Assembly (NCBI RefSeq): GCF_014138605.1
Contig: NZ_JACJHX010000005.1
Location: 266,562 to 330,561 of the forward strand
DNA: 64,000 bases
DNA from: Peribacillus huizhouensis
GTDB lineage: Bacteria; Bacillota; Bacilli; Bacillales; DSM-1321
Direction of reading: 5' to 3'
The notes beneath the pieces are model-generated. The model was given only the letters and a program-made list of their open reading frames with translations, searched no databases and was not told the DNA's origin. A program made the position numbers and the translations under genes. Of the stretch, positions 26,528 to 36,035 are shown in pieces; within the stretch, counting starts at the first letter, position 1; the number at the start of each line of letters is the position of its first letter.

Positions 26528-27820
26528 TTATCCTCGTTTTCGTACATTAAAGTTATCGCTGATTAGCAGCCAATTTTGTGGAAAAGCGAGCCCAAGCTTC
26601 CAATAACTCATTCCACGAAGCTTCAGTTCTTTTAATAAATCAAATTTTGCTTGAATGGAACGAGCGTCTTCAAACCAGACTTCATGGTTTTTGTTTTCGC
26701 TATCTCTGTATGTGAAAAAAGGTGCCTGCTCTTCATAATTATATTGAATTTCTACTGAATGCTCTAAAGCTAATTGTATGGCTTGTTGAGGACTGACGGC
26801 TTTTGCAATTGTCCCCTGAACGAAAGGGAGTGTCCAGTCGTAGCCATATAAGTTTTGGCCCATGAGAATTTTCGATGCTGGCATCTCTGTAATGGCATAC
26901 TCAAGAACGTCTCGGACTGGCCCAATAGGTGAAACGGCTCGCGCAGGTCCACCACTATAGCCCCACTCATAGGTCATAATAACAACAAAATCAACAATTT
27001 CTCCATGAGCTTTATAATCATGCCCTTCGTACCAAAGACCTTTTTGGTCCGCGCTCGTCTTCGGTGCAAGAGCTGTTGACATTAACCAGCCTTCTTGTTG
27101 AAAACGCGCTTTTGCTTTTCTTAAAAAACGATTATAAGCTTCTCGGTCTGCTGGTCTAATGAACTCAAAATCAAAATGAATATCTTTAAAACCATATTTT
27201 TTTGCTGTTGTGACAATTGTGTTTAGAAAGGTATTTTGAATGGCCATATCATTTAAAAGTATCCTCGCAAGTTCATCATTGAATTGGTCATTCTCTTGAT
27301 TCGTAATTACCATCATTAATACATTTCGATTGTTTCGGGCGATGGCTGGGAAGTCATCAAGAAGTGGCTCTTTCAATGAACCATTGCGAAGGGCCTGAAA
27401 GCTAAATGGAGCTAAGTAGGTTAAGAATGGTGCAGTTTCTCGAGCGCTGCTGATCAAATTAGGGCTAACTGTCGTTCCCCGCGGTTCCACATACCCATTA
27501 AATTCAGCTGTTCTTTTGGGTTTTGCCGGAATATATAATCGAAAGCCGACAGGGAGAGATTGATTGGCAGATAGTTGGTTAATCCGTACGAGTTCTTGAA
27601 CAGGAATACCTACCTTTTGTGAAATAGATGATAAACTATCTCCTGTTTGAACGAAGTAATAACTGCCTACTATGGGAATAACAAGGGCCTGCCCTACGAC
27701 AAGCTGGTCTGGATTTTGTAATTGATTGGCTTCACTTAAGCGGTTAGCAGGCACACTATATGCTTGAGCGATGCTCGTGAGTGTTTGATTTCGCTGTACA
27801 ACATGAATTTGCAAGTGCAT
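26528..27820 (-). CDS. sleL: Spore cortex N-acetylglucosaminidase with two LysM (SleL/YaaH)
   Basis: 430 residues. Two LysM domains (residues about 3-50 and 54-98) bind peptidoglycan. The C-terminal glycoside hydrolase 18 domain has the catalytic segment DIHFDFEFI (Glu about 222) and a typical TYEWGYSGGPA stretch. SleL/YaaH enzymes cut cortex fragments during spore germination. No signal peptide, as usual for spore-incorporated lytic enzymes. Strong TAGGAGG ribosome site. Divergent from the SASP gene, consistent with sporulation expression. Confidence 0.9.
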   Translation of the reverse strand: MHLQIHVVQRNQTLTSIAQAYSVPANRLSEANQLQNPDQLVVGQALVIPIVGSYYFVQTGDSLSSISQKVGIPVQELVRINQLSANQSLPVGFRLYIPAKPKRTAEFNGYVEPRGTTVSPNLISSARETAPFLTYLAPFSFQALRNGSLKEPLLDDFPAIARNNRNVLMMVITNQENDQFNDELARILLNDMAIQNTFLNTIVTTAKKYGFKDIHFDFEFIRPADREAYNRFLRKAKARFQQEGWLMSTALAPKTSADQKGLWYEGHDYKAHGEIVDFVVIMTYEWGYSGGPARAVSPIGPVRDVLEYAITEMPASKILMGQNLYGYDWTLPFVQGTIAKAVSPQQAIQLALEHSVEIQYNYEEQAPFFTYRDSENKNHEVWFEDARSIQAKFDLLKELKLRGMSYWKLGLAFPQNWLLISDNFNVRKRG

Positions 27821-27971
27821 AACCTCCTAAAAAAGATGGGCGGAATATGAAATATATCCGTTGTAAAAAGTTTATGATAAATAAACCATTTCATGATGCA
27901 AATCGTTTCCGCAAATTTCCATTCATATAAAAATAAAATTTACAAATAATTAATAACAGGAGGTGATAAAC

Positions 27972-28175
27972 ATGGCAAATAACAATAACAGCAATAACTT
28001 AGTTGTACCTGGAGCTGAACAAGCACTAGAACAAATGAAGTATGAAATTGCTAGTGAATTTGGTGTGAATTTAGGAGCCGAAACTACATCACGTGCAAAC
28101 GGATCTGTAGGTGGTGAAATTACAAAACGTTTAGTGCAAATGGCTGAACAGCAATTAGGCGGTTACAGCAAATAA
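27972..28175 (+). CDS. Alpha/beta-type small acid-soluble spore protein
   Basis: 67 residues. DNA-binding spore protein that protects DNA and feeds amino acids at germination. Contains the GPR protease site in [12 protein letters not shown] and the second conserved segment [17 protein letters not shown] 27972 follows AGGAGGTGAT; GTG 27963 lies inside that site. CATTCATAT at about 27924 with TGATGCAA upstream could be a sigma-G promoter, not certain. A strong terminator follows. Confidence 0.95.
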   Translation: MANNNNSNNLVVPGAEQALEQMKYEIASEFGVNLGAETTSRANGSVGGEITKRLVQMAEQQLGGYSK

Positions 28176-28194
28176 TTAAATACAAATGGAATAA

Positions 28195-28229
28195 GGAAGG
28201 GGATTTTAGTCCCCTTCCTTTTGTTTTTT
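28195..28229 (+). terminator. SASP terminator
   Basis: GGAAGGGGA / TCCCCTTCC then TTTTGTTTTTT. Confidence 0.88.
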
Positions 28230-28231
28230 AT

Positions 28232-28289
28232 TCCTGTTAAACAGGTGGGGATGAAGAGAACCTTCTAATTAATTGAAATTTCACTTTAT
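28232..28289 (+). repeat. Family A element A8, near-minimal
   Basis: 58 bp: 3' of TTTAT (28227-28231), left tip TCCTGTTAAACAGG, then right-end sequence AATTGAAATTTCACTTTAT. The large hairpins are gone. Confidence 0.7.
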
Positions 28290-28394
28290 TATAATTAGAT
28301 TAAAAACAACAAAATAATTAGACATTATCTTTAGCGGGGGGTACAATCTATTTTGTGAATAGAAGCCGTAATAAATGAGGTGGAAGAAATTAAT

Positions 28395-29216
28395 ATGTGG
28401 GAAATTTTTGTGGCGATTGTTCTTGGGCTTGTTGAGGGGTTAACAGAGTTTGCTCCAGTTTCTTCTACAGGGCATATGATTATCGTCGATGATTTGTTGT
28501 TTAAATCGAATGAGTTATTTGGAAATGAAATAGCGAACGCGTTTAAAGTTGTCATTCAACTAGGTAGCATTTTAGCAGTGGCTGTTATTTTTTGGGATCG
28601 TATTTTGGATTTATTAGGTCTTCGGAAAATGAAAACTGTGGATAGACCGAGCGGAGAAAGGCTTAGTCTTCTGAAAATTTTTGTCGGTTTAGTTCCGGCT
28701 GGTATTTTAGGCGTTTTATTTGAAGATTATATAGACGAGCACTTATTCTCTGTTAAAACAGTGGCAATTGGTTTACTTATCGGTGCGTTCTTAATGATTG
28801 CTGCCGATAAGATCAAGCCTAGAATTCAAACGGCAACCGTAGATGAAATTACTTATAAGCAAGCTTTAGGGGTCGGTTTAATTCAATGCTTGTCACTTTG
28901 GCCCGGTTTTTCACGTTCAGGTTCAACGATATCTGGAGGCGTTCTGCTTGGGCTAAGCTATCGAGCATCAGCGGATTTTACTTTCATTATGGCAATTCCG
29001 ATTATGGCTGGTGCCAGTTTATTAAAGGTTGTAAAGTATTGGAGCTACTTCACGCTAGATGTGTTGCCATTTTTCGTCGTAGGCTTCATCAGTGCCTTTA
29101 TATTTGCTCTAATCTGTATCCGTTTCTTCTTAAAATTAATTGAAAAAATTAAGTTAACACCATTTGCGATTTATCGAATTGTATTAGCTGCCATCATTTT
29201 ATTTATTTATTTGTAA
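28395..29216 (+). CDS. uppP: Undecaprenyl-diphosphatase UppP (BacA family)
   Basis: 273 residues, about eight membrane helices. Recycles the lipid carrier C55-PP to C55-P for cell wall synthesis and can confer bacitracin resistance. Both active-site motifs are present: EGLTEFAPVSSTGHM (residues about 14-28) and PGFSRSGSTISGG (about 170-182). ATG 28395 after GAGGTGG; GTG 28380 overlaps that site and is less likely. Terminator downstream. Confidence 0.93.
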   Translation: MWEIFVAIVLGLVEGLTEFAPVSSTGHMIIVDDLLFKSNELFGNEIANAFKVVIQLGSILAVAVIFWDRILDLLGLRKMKTVDRPSGERLSLLKIFVGLVPAGILGVLFEDYIDEHLFSVKTVAIGLLIGAFLMIAADKIKPRIQTATVDEITYKQALGVGLIQCLSLWPGFSRSGSTISGGVLLGLSYRASADFTFIMAIPIMAGASLLKVVKYWSYFTLDVLPFFVVGFISAFIFALICIRFFLKLIEKIKLTPFAIYRIVLAAIILFIYL

Positions 29217-29280
29217 TACATTCGTATCTTTATTACCTTCGATTCTTAGAGGGGAATTTAGAAAAAAGTACATGAATAAT

Positions 29281-29319
29281 GAACTCCCATCTCTTTTAAA
29301 ATGAGGCGGGAGTTTTTTT
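29281..29319 (+). terminator. Terminator after uppP
   Basis: AACTCCC..GGGAGTT followed by T7. Confidence 0.75.
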
Positions 29320-29544
29320 GTAATAATAAACTTTAACAATAATTAGAATTATCTAATTTTTAAGTCTTTTTATTGGTGTGATATCGTAAGAACAATTACA
29401 ATATAGGGGAGCACTAACACACTTATATGAGTAATTTAATAAATTTATGTGTAATTGCTTTCTTTTGTAAAAATTTATTAAATTTTTGTGTGTATATTGT
29501 AAGAAATTATTCGGAATATTTAAACTTAAATAAATAATACTACA

Positions 29545-29559
29545 TTACAATTATTATAA
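29545..29559. promoter_or_regulatory. PerR box upstream of katA
   Basis: TTACAATTATTATAA matches the Bacillus PerR consensus TTATAATNATTATAA at all defined positions but one. A second, 13/15 match (GTATTATTATTATAA) lies at 29585-29599. Confidence 0.75.
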
Positions 29560-29630
29560 AAAAGGATTGATTTTTTTATAATAAGTATTATTATTATAAG
29601 TATACAAAATAAATTAAGAGGTGATTCAAA

Positions 29631-31085
29631 ATGACAAACCAGAAAAACCTAACAACTAGTTGGGGAGCTCCAGTTGGAGATAACCAGAACTCGATCACTG
29701 CTGGTCAGCGTGGTCCAGTGTTAATTCAAGATGTACATTTACTTGAGAAACTAGCTCACTTTAACCGTGAACGTGTACCTGAACGTGTTGTTCATGCCAA
29801 AGGTGGCGGTGCATTCGGAACTTTTACAGTAACAAACGATCTATCAAAATATACAAAAGCTAAACTATTCAATGGTGTTGGAAAAGAAACAGATATGTTT
29901 ATCCGTTTCTCTTCAGTAGCAGGGGAGCTTGGTTCTTCTGATACAGTTCGTGATCCTCGTGGATTTGCTGTTAAGTTTTATACAGAAGAAGGAAACTATG
30001 ACATCGTTGGGAACAATACCCCAGTATTCTTTATCCGCGATGCGATTAAATTCCCTGACTTCATCCATACTCAAAAAAGAGACCCAAGAACACACTTGAA
30101 AAATCCTACAGCTGTTTGGGATTTCTGGTCTCATTCGCCTGAGTCTCTTCACCAAGTTACCATTTTGATGTCGGATCGTGGTATTCCAGCAACTTGGAGA
30201 CATACACACGGTTACGGAAGCCATACATTCAAATGGGTAAATGCTGATGGACAAGCTGTTTGGGTGAAATATCACTTTAGAACAGAACAAGGTGTCAAAA
30301 ACCTTGATGTCGATCTTGCTGCAAAAATTGCTGGTGAAAACCCAGACTATTATATCGATGATCTTTTCAATGCAATTGAAAAGGGTGATTTCCCTGCATG
30401 GAAACTATACGTGCAAATTATGCCGATCGAGGATGCGGATACATATCGTTTCGATCCATTTGATGTCACGAAAGTATGGTCACAAAAAGATTATCCGTTA
30501 ATCGAACTTGGCCGCATGGAATTGAACCGTAACCCTGAGAACTATTTTGCTGAAGTAGAGCAAGCAACTTTCTCACCTGGTACATTTGTTCCTGGAGTCG
30601 AAGCATCACCAGATAAAATGCTTCAAGGACGTCTATTCGCATATGGAGATGCCCACCGTTATCGCGTAGGTGCTAACCATAATTTATTGCCAGTAAACCG
30701 TCCTAAAGCAGAAGTGAACAACAATCAACGCGATGGCTTTATGAGAGCAGATGACAATGGTGGACGTTCAGTATACTATGAGCCAAACAGCTTTGGTGGT
30801 CCAACTGAGTCACAAGAAGCGAGACTTACACCTTTTGACATTTCAGGACAAGCTGCACAAGTTGCTTATAATAGCGATGATCACTATACACAAGCTGGTG
30901 ACCTTTACCGTTTATTAAGCCCAGAGGAACGCACTCGCTTAGTTGCTAATATCGTTGGAGCAATGGAACCAGTGGAATTAGAAGAAATTAAACTGCGTCA
31001 AATCAGCCATTTCTACAAAGCTGACCCAGAATACGGTACTCGTATTGCTGAAGGCCTTGGTTTAGCCGTGCCACAAGAAGCGTAA
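29631..31085 (+). CDS. katA: Catalase (monofunctional haem)
   Basis: 484 residues, small-subunit clade catalase; converts hydrogen peroxide to water and oxygen. Active-site His in [12 protein letters not shown] (about residue 55), Asn in [12 protein letters not shown] region, and the haem-ligand Tyr in [12 protein letters not shown] (about 338). ATG follows AGAGGTGATTC. The two PerR-type boxes upstream indicate derepression by peroxide, as for B. subtilis katA. A family B repeat lies after the stop. Confidence 0.95.
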   Translation: MTNQKNLTTSWGAPVGDNQNSITAGQRGPVLIQDVHLLEKLAHFNRERVPERVVHAKGGGAFGTFTVTNDLSKYTKAKLFNGVGKETDMFIRFSSVAGELGSSDTVRDPRGFAVKFYTEEGNYDIVGNNTPVFFIRDAIKFPDFIHTQKRDPRTHLKNPTAVWDFWSHSPESLHQVTILMSDRGIPATWRHTHGYGSHTFKWVNADGQAVWVKYHFRTEQGVKNLDVDLAAKIAGENPDYYIDDLFNAIEKGDFPAWKLYVQIMPIEDADTYRFDPFDVTKVWSQKDYPLIELGRMELNRNPENYFAEVEQATFSPGTFVPGVEASPDKMLQGRLFAYGDAHRYRVGANHNLLPVNRPKAEVNNNQRDGFMRADDNGGRSVYYEPNSFGGPTESQEARLTPFDISGQAAQVAYNSDDHYTQAGDLYRLLSPEERTRLVANIVGAMEPVELEEIKLRQISHFYKADPEYGTRIAEGLGLAVPQEA

Positions 31086-31112
31086 GAATTACTCGCTTTA
31101 TTCTCTTATATG

Positions 31113-31250
31113 GACGAGGGCATCCCCACAAAAAAGGGTCTTGACCTCACGCTCTATACACCGTTTATTGTGTCATGTACACGTCATACAAACGATATAT
31201 AGTAGATGTGAGGTCTGACTTTTTCGTGTAAGGGGATATCCTCGTTTTTT
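31113..31250. repeat. Family B inverted repeat, copy 4 (after katA)
   Basis: Outer arms GAGGGCATCCCC / GGGGATATCCTC, inner AAAAAGGGTCTTGACCTCAC / GTGAGGTCTGACTTTTTC. T8 follows, so it could terminate katA. Confidence 0.8.
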
Positions 31251-31309
31251 TTCATTTTAGAGGTTGTTAAAAGTCCTGTACCAAACTCAGTCTCAACTTA
31301 ATAGTTTAT

Positions 31310-31489
31310 CTCGCTAACGGGCAGAACCCTCACCGCAAGGCTTTTCACACAGACGATAGACTAAAGGACGGAGCTCGCTTAGTCAGTGATTTATAGTTCA
31401 GGTTCGTAGTGTCGATTTATCGACACTAGAACGGGACTAACAATCAGTAGGGGAGGTAGAAAGTTCCCTTGATTGAAGTTTCACCTTAT
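31310..31489 (+). repeat. Family A element A9
   Basis: 180 bp, TTTAT at 31305-31309. Left tip CTCGCTAACGGGCAG without its partner arm, CACACAGACGATAGAC..CTTAGTCAGTG stem, GTGTCGATTTATCGACAC hairpin, right hairpin, end GAAGTTTCACCTTAT. Confidence 0.83.
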
Positions 31490-31892
31490 AGCAGATATAA
31501 ACTATTGCTCCTCGAACTGCTTGGCGCTTTTATTAACCTCTTTTTTGAACAAACACTTCTACTATTTTCCAGATAGTATTTTTTGCATTTTTTATAGAAA
31601 ATTTCGTAAGCTATTGAAATAGCTTTTATGAATAGAGCAGCTAATTGAGGTACAGCGTTATAATTATTATTTCTATATCTATCTGATAAAATATCGATAA
31701 GTTTAACTGATACATATCAATAGGGGGATTACTTAATAATGCGAAACGACAACGTGTAGCTAGATTTTGCTGTTGATTTCTAACCAATAGTTTCTAGATT
31801 TTTTCGGGGAAAAATAGGGTAAAGTGTCATACATCCTGTTAAACTTGGATACATATAGAATTAAAGATTTATTAAAGCGAGGATATCATTCT
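31490..31892. other. Upstream region of the small membrane protein gene
   Basis: No gene. TTATAATTATTATTT at 31658-31672 is a 13/15 match to a PerR/Fur-type box, 220 bases from the next start; significance unclear in AT-rich DNA. Confidence 0.35.
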
Positions 31893-32225
31893 ATGATAAA
31901 AAAGACAGTACTTCTGAGTAGTTTACTTATTTTATTGGCAATATTAGTATACGTTTCATTTGGTGATAAAATAAGTCGTGTAGAGCATGTAACCATTATG
32001 GATAAGTATTATCCACAATCATCCGATGGAAAAGCTGTCGGTTTTAAAACGGATAAAGTAATCGAAGTATCCAAAAACGGAAAAGGCTATAATTGCGCGA
32101 TGGAATTCGATAATGGAAAAATATTAGAATTGGATTGCAGTATAAACGTCAATTATAAAATAGGCGAAAAAGTGTATGTTACAAGTGATGGAAATCAGAT
32201 TACAGAGATTCGTAGAAAGAAATAA
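31893..32225 (+). CDS. Membrane-anchored protein of unknown function
   Basis: 110 residues with one N-terminal membrane segment (VLLSSLLILLAILVYVSF, residues about 5-22), then a small extracytoplasmic domain rich in beta-type sequence. No motif recognised. ATG 31893 has GCGAGGAT upstream; the earlier frame start at 31824 has no ribosome site. Confidence 0.65.
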   Translation: MIKKTVLLSSLLILLAILVYVSFGDKISRVEHVTIMDKYYPQSSDGKAVGFKTDKVIEVSKNGKGYNCAMEFDNGKILELDCSINVNYKIGEKVYVTSDGNQITEIRRKK

Positions 32226-32394
32226 CAGAGAGTTACTTTTTATGAAAAGATATGTTCGAAATATAGAATCGAATAATAGTTGATCGAAAAACTAGTATCG
32301 TTAGGAATTTAGTAGTTTTTTCCTAGTAAATTTTTCTTAATAATAGTATGATTACCTTATATAAATTCATTACTTTATGTAAGGGGAGTTTTAA

Positions 32395-33648
32395 ATGAGT
32401 CGTTTGACTTATATATTTCGAACAAGTCTTTTCGTTATCCCGTCTTCGTTTCTTATAGGATTAGCAGTATGTCAATTTAATAGTTTAAATGGAATGAACT
32501 TTTGGATGACACTTGTCGGTTTGACGATTGTTGGTGGAGTAGTAGGGGTTATTTCTTCCTTAATGAATTTTCAACGTATTGTTGTACCGATTGGCTCCAT
32601 TAATCATTATTTGGAGCAATTGGCCAACGGTGATATACAAAATCGACTTAATCCGAACAAAGTCGGTCTTTTTCATTCGGTGGCAGATAGTATTAATAAC
32701 GCTACGGATTCTTGGAGAAATGTGCTTACCAAAGTCCAAGAGGCATCAAAAAGTATGGCTGCCTATACAGAGGATTTGGCACAAGGATCAGAGCAAACGA
32801 ATAAAGCAACGGTTCAGATTTCAGATATAATGAAAGACATTGCCAAAGGAGCAGAAAGTCAGGTAGAAGGAATGCACCAAGCTTCTACAACGATTTATCA
32901 AATGTCTGCTAGCTTATCTCAAGTGTCTCACAATGCCGTCACAGTGACAGAAAGCATGGAAGAGACTATGAAAAAAGCAGATACGGGTTCCGTAACAATT
33001 GAAGTAGCTAGTAAACAAATGGAGTCTATTCATTCAAATGTTACAGAATTAGCTCGAGCAGTAAAAGGCTTAGGCGAGCGCTCGAATGAAATTGGCAAGA
33101 TTTCAGATGTTATAACTGGAATCGCAGCACAGACGAATTTACTTGCTTTGAATGCTGCTATTGAAGCAGCTAGAGCAGGAGAACATGGAAAAGGCTTTGC
33201 GGTTGTTGCTGATGAAGTGAGAAATCTGGCTGAACAATCTGGACAAGCGACGAAACAAATAAGTGAAATCATTTCTCATATTCAAAAAGAAACGATTGAA
33301 GTAGTGGAAACAATGGAAGCTGTGAACCATGAAGTTGGTGAAGGAATTGAAGCGATGAGTGGTGCTGGAGACTCGTTCTTGAAGATTCAAGAATCCGTTA
33401 ATTTTGTGTCAGAACAAGTGGAGCAGGTTTCTGCTGCAATCCAGCAAATGACTGCAGGGACGGGGATAGCTGTATCGTCAATGGACTCGATCTCGAATGT
33501 TGCAGCAAAATCCGCATCATCTACTCAACGTGTATTAAAAGATTCGGCAGAACAAGCAGAATCAATAGAAGAAATTAGCGCCTTTGCTGAATACTTAAAG
33601 AACCAAGCGATGGAATTACAGAAAATGATCTATACATTTAAGCTATGA
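32395..33648 (+). CDS. Methyl-accepting chemotaxis protein
   Basis: 417 residues. Two membrane helices close together (about 10-28 and 36-58), leaving almost no external ligand domain, then a HAMP-like region ([20 protein letters not shown]) and a long signalling coiled coil. The tip is [22 protein letters not shown], the CheA/CheW contact. It therefore probably senses membrane or cytoplasmic signals rather than a bound external ligand. Ribosome site AAGGGGAG. A family B repeat is directly downstream. Confidence 0.92.
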   Translation: MSRLTYIFRTSLFVIPSSFLIGLAVCQFNSLNGMNFWMTLVGLTIVGGVVGVISSLMNFQRIVVPIGSINHYLEQLANGDIQNRLNPNKVGLFHSVADSINNATDSWRNVLTKVQEASKSMAAYTEDLAQGSEQTNKATVQISDIMKDIAKGAESQVEGMHQASTTIYQMSASLSQVSHNAVTVTESMEETMKKADTGSVTIEVASKQMESIHSNVTELARAVKGLGERSNEIGKISDVITGIAAQTNLLALNAAIEAARAGEHGKGFAVVADEVRNLAEQSGQATKQISEIISHIQKETIEVVETMEAVNHEVGEGIEAMSGAGDSFLKIQESVNFVSEQVEQVSAAIQQMTAGTGIAVSSMDSISNVAAKSASSTQRVLKDSAEQAESIEEISAFAEYLKNQAMELQKMIYTFKL

Positions 33649-33651
33649 GAA

Positions 33652-33778
33652 TGAGGGTGTCCCAAAAGGGTCAGACCTCGCCACTCTATACACAGTATAT
33701 AGTTGAAAGTACTAACTATAATCTGTATATAGTCGTTGCGGGGTCTGACCCTTTTGTTATGGGATAGCCTCTTTTTCT
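33652..33778. repeat. Family B inverted repeat, copy 5 (after the chemoreceptor)
   Basis: GAGGGTGTCCCAAAAGGGTCAGACC at the left and GGTCTGACCCTTTTGTTATGGGATAGCCTC at the right (only the outer 20 bases of each are strongly paired), then TTTTTC. Confidence 0.85.
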
Positions 33779-33786
33779 TTGTATCA

Positions 33787-33853
33787 TGAAGTTATTGAAG
33801 TAGGAGATCGTACACAAGCAGTACATTATATGTTATTGGATATGACTTTTTAG
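33787..33853 (+). pseudogene. Possible C-terminal gene remnant
   Basis: Open frame HEVIEVGDRTQAVHYMLLDMTF then stop, with no start or ribosome site. It reads like the end of a protein but I cannot assign a family. Confidence 0.3.
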
Positions 33854-33875
33854 ATACATAATGATCTGAAAGATA

Positions 33876-33935
33876 CCCCCTCTGTTAATCAGGGATAAAT
33901 GTTTTAAACCCAGTAATCTGAAGGGGATTTTTTCT
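33876..33935 (-). terminator. Terminator of the sigma-factor operon
   Basis: On the minus strand CCCCTTCAGATTA pairs with TAACAGAGGGG downstream of the rsoA-like stop. Confidence 0.55.
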
Positions 33936-33936
33936 A

Positions 33937-34149
33937 TTATTTTTGCTTATTCAAATAGGAATTGAGGAATTCTTCGAAATTCGGTGCATTAAGTCCGGCG
34001 ATTTTTTCATATGATTCAATAATTTTTAGCATCAATTCTTGCTCTAAGTCTTCTCTGTCTGCATAAGCAACATTTTGTAATGATTTCTTGATTTTTGGTT
34101 TCAGTGAATCTACCATTTCCATTAATTCTTGTTTAGAGAATTTCTGCAA
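33937..34149 (-). CDS. RsoA-like small sigma co-factor
   Basis: 70 residues (up to 75 if the TTG at 34164 is used). The core YADREDLEQELMLKIIESYEKI resembles sigma region 2.1/2.2, the part that binds core polymerase. In B. subtilis, RsoA (YvrHa) of similar size pairs with SigO (YvrI) to form a two-part sigma factor. It overlaps the upstream sigma-like gene by 17 bases. TTG 34149 has TTGGAGG 8 bases ahead. Partner and yvrJ neighbour support the call; sequence identity to RsoA is not computed. Confidence 0.7.
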   Translation of the reverse strand: MQKFSKQELMEMVDSLKPKIKKSLQNVAYADREDLEQELMLKIIESYEKIAGLNAPNFEEFLNSYLNKQK

Positions 34150-34753
34150 TTCTTTTTCCTCCAATTACCTGGGATTTTCGTAATTTTTTAAGTGCTTGCT
34201 TATGGATATTAGAAATATTTTGTGGTGTTTCATGAAAATAAGTGGCAATTTCTTTATTTGATAATCCTGAGCAATACATAAGTGATAGTACTTGTCGTTG
34301 TTTTTCAGTAAGCTTAGCGATAGCTTTTACTAATTTTTCCTCTGTTAGGATAGAAGAAAGTTGTTCAGTATGAAATACAGTTACGAATTCTTCTTCCATA
34401 TAGGCCAATGTATCTATCATATTTGTATGCGCGCCATGTTCGGCTGGCTTGTCCAAAATGGTAAGGTATTTCCTCTTGCGTCGTCTTTCCCGCTTATCAA
34501 AATCGATGGAAAAGGTATGAATGAACGAAATTAAATATTTATAAACTTTTACTCGATGATAATAAAGTTGAAAGGTTTCATTTAAATCGTTCATATTTTG
34601 GGACGTTGGATTTTTTAGAGTGGCATGAAAGATTGATACATGTTCTTGGCTTTGTAGAAAATATTTCATGATGGGTTGCTCAAAAAAATCTGGATGTCGT
34701 TGAAACAATCGATCATATGAATTGGGTAAGTAGGTGCTCGTCATCTGCTTCAT
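34133..34753 (-). CDS. SigO-like RNA polymerase sigma factor
   Basis: 206 residues. The C-terminal region 4 helix-turn-helix (LTEKQRQVLSLMYCSGLSNKEIATYF, residues about 145-170, then NISNIHKQALKKLR) would read the -35 element. The N-terminal half lacks an obvious intact region 2, which fits a two-subunit factor whose missing part is the small RsoA-like protein next door. Ribosome site GGGAGGG. Divergent from a yvrJ-type gene, as in the B. subtilis yvrI-yvrHa/yvrJ locus. Confidence 0.75.
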   Translation of the reverse strand: MKQMTSTYLPNSYDRLFQRHPDFFEQPIMKYFLQSQEHVSIFHATLKNPTSQNMNDLNETFQLYYHRVKVYKYLISFIHTFSIDFDKRERRRKRKYLTILDKPAEHGAHTNMIDTLAYMEEEFVTVFHTEQLSSILTEEKLVKAIAKLTEKQRQVLSLMYCSGLSNKEIATYFHETPQNISNIHKQALKKLRKSQVIGGKRIAEIL

Positions 34754-34909
34754 CTGGTTTTCCCTCCCTTATCTAGTAAAGTGAAATGATTCTGCTTTTA
34801 TCAATTATAAACGAACATTCGTTCTTATTTCTATGATTCTATTGAGCTATATTTACTTTTTTCCATTCCTATCACTTTATGGTATATGTTAAAGAATGGG
34901 GGAATAAAG

Positions 34910-35074
34910 TTGAATATTGAAGTAATTTCTATGTGGTTGACTTTATTAGGTAATTTCGGATTTCCCGCTGTATTTTCTCTTTATTTGCTTGTGAAGTTTG
35001 AAAGGAAAGTGGCTGGCTTAACGAAAGAAATAGAGTGCTTGATTGAACGTTTCGACAGAAATGAAAACGATTAG
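34910..35074 (+). CDS. yvrJ: YvrJ family small membrane protein
   Basis: 54 residues. One membrane span (WLTLLGNFGFPAVFSLYLLVKFE) and a charged coiled tail (KEIECLIERF), the standard YvrJ form. TTG 34910 follows GGGGGA. In B. subtilis yvrJ belongs to the SigO regulon and lies beside yvrI-yvrHa, so the promoter in 34754-34909 may be used by the adjacent sigma factor. The function of YvrJ is unknown. Confidence 0.75.
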   Translation: MNIEVISMWLTLLGNFGFPAVFSLYLLVKFERKVAGLTKEIECLIERFDRNEND

Positions 35075-35126
35075 TGAAAATATGGTATTGTAATGATGGG
35101 GTACTTTTCTAAGGGGGATTATTTAT

Positions 35127-35969
35127 TTGAAAGAGAAGCAATTAGTAGAAATAGAGGATTTACAAAAGCTATGTGAACAAGGAACATTTTCTTTAAAACT
35201 TAATTGGGATACTTTACGCAGTCGAGTAGGCAAAGCGGGGGAAGATTTCTTCTATTATGAAGGAAACAAACTAGTGGGGTATATGGCAATTTATGATTTT
35301 GGCGGCAAAATTGAATTATGTGGCATGGTTCATCCACACTATCGAAGACAGGGGATTTTTACAAAACTAGTAAAGAAAGCACTTCAGACAGCAAAAAAGC
35401 GGGAACCTAGGGCGATCTTGTTAAATGCCCCTGCAAAGTCTGAGTCCGCAAAGATGTTTTTAGCTACTTTGCCTTGCCGATTTGACATGGCCGAATACCA
35501 AATGCAATGGCAGGAAACAGAGCTTACGGATTATGAAGGCGTTACACTTCGGCCATCTAACGAAGAAGATAGAGACTTGGAGATTCAATTAGATGTCGAT
35601 TGTTTCGGTTTTTTACAACATGAAGCAACTTCTTATTATAAGCTTCTAAAGGAAGAAGGCCTGAACACACTTGTGATTGTATATGAAGAACAAGCTGTTG
35701 GGAAAATTCGTGTTGAAGAAAGTGATGGGGAAGCTTGGATTTATGGGTTTGCCATTACTCCTGCCTTTCAAGGAAAAGGGATTGGTAGAAAGGTACTTAA
35801 GCAAGTAATTCTTGAGCAGCAGAAGAAGGGAAATCCTATCTATCTTGAAGTAGAGGCAACGAATCCAGCAGCGTTAAAACTGTATGAATCTTGCGGTTTC
35901 AAAAGCTATCACCAGCAGGACTATTATGTGTACCTGGGGTCAGACCCCATATCCCAACATCTATTGTAG
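35127..35969 (+). CDS. Protein with two tandem GNAT acetyltransferase domains
   Basis: 280 residues. First GNAT around residues 20-125 (acetyl-CoA loop HYRRQGIFTKLV), second around 140-265 (loop AFQGKGIGRKVL, then NPAALKLYESCGF). Substrate unknown. TTG start at 35127 with AAGGGGG upstream. The last residues (LGSDPISQ) are encoded by a repeat carrying GGGGTCAGACCCC, so the natural C-terminus was probably altered by repeat insertion. Confidence 0.85.
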   Translation: MKEKQLVEIEDLQKLCEQGTFSLKLNWDTLRSRVGKAGEDFFYYEGNKLVGYMAIYDFGGKIELCGMVHPHYRRQGIFTKLVKKALQTAKKREPRAILLNAPAKSESAKMFLATLPCRFDMAEYQMQWQETELTDYEGVTLRPSNEEDRDLEIQLDVDCFGFLQHEATSYYKLLKEEGLNTLVIVYEEQAVGKIRVEESDGEAWIYGFAITPAFQGKGIGRKVLKQVILEQQKKGNPIYLEVEATNPAALKLYESCGFKSYHQQDYYVYLGSDPISQHLL

Positions 35970-36030
35970 CTCAGGAAGCTAGTGGTAATAAGGGTTTGTA
36001 AGTGGTTGAACAGGGGTCAGACCCTATTTC
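35936..36030. repeat. Direct repeats of GGGGTCAGACCC
   Basis: GGGGTCAGACCCCATATCCCA at 35937 and GGGGTCAGACCCTATTTCAC at 36012, related to family B arms and to 25154-25172. The first overlaps the GNAT stop. Confidence 0.6.
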
Positions 36031-36035
36031 ACAAT

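Noticed and set aside
31658..31672. PerR/Fur-like box upstream of the small membrane protein
   Set aside because: 13/15 in very AT-rich DNA, far from the start; too likely by chance.
33787..33853. Full gene after the chemoreceptor
   Set aside because: Only a 22-codon tail without start; listed as a possible remnant.
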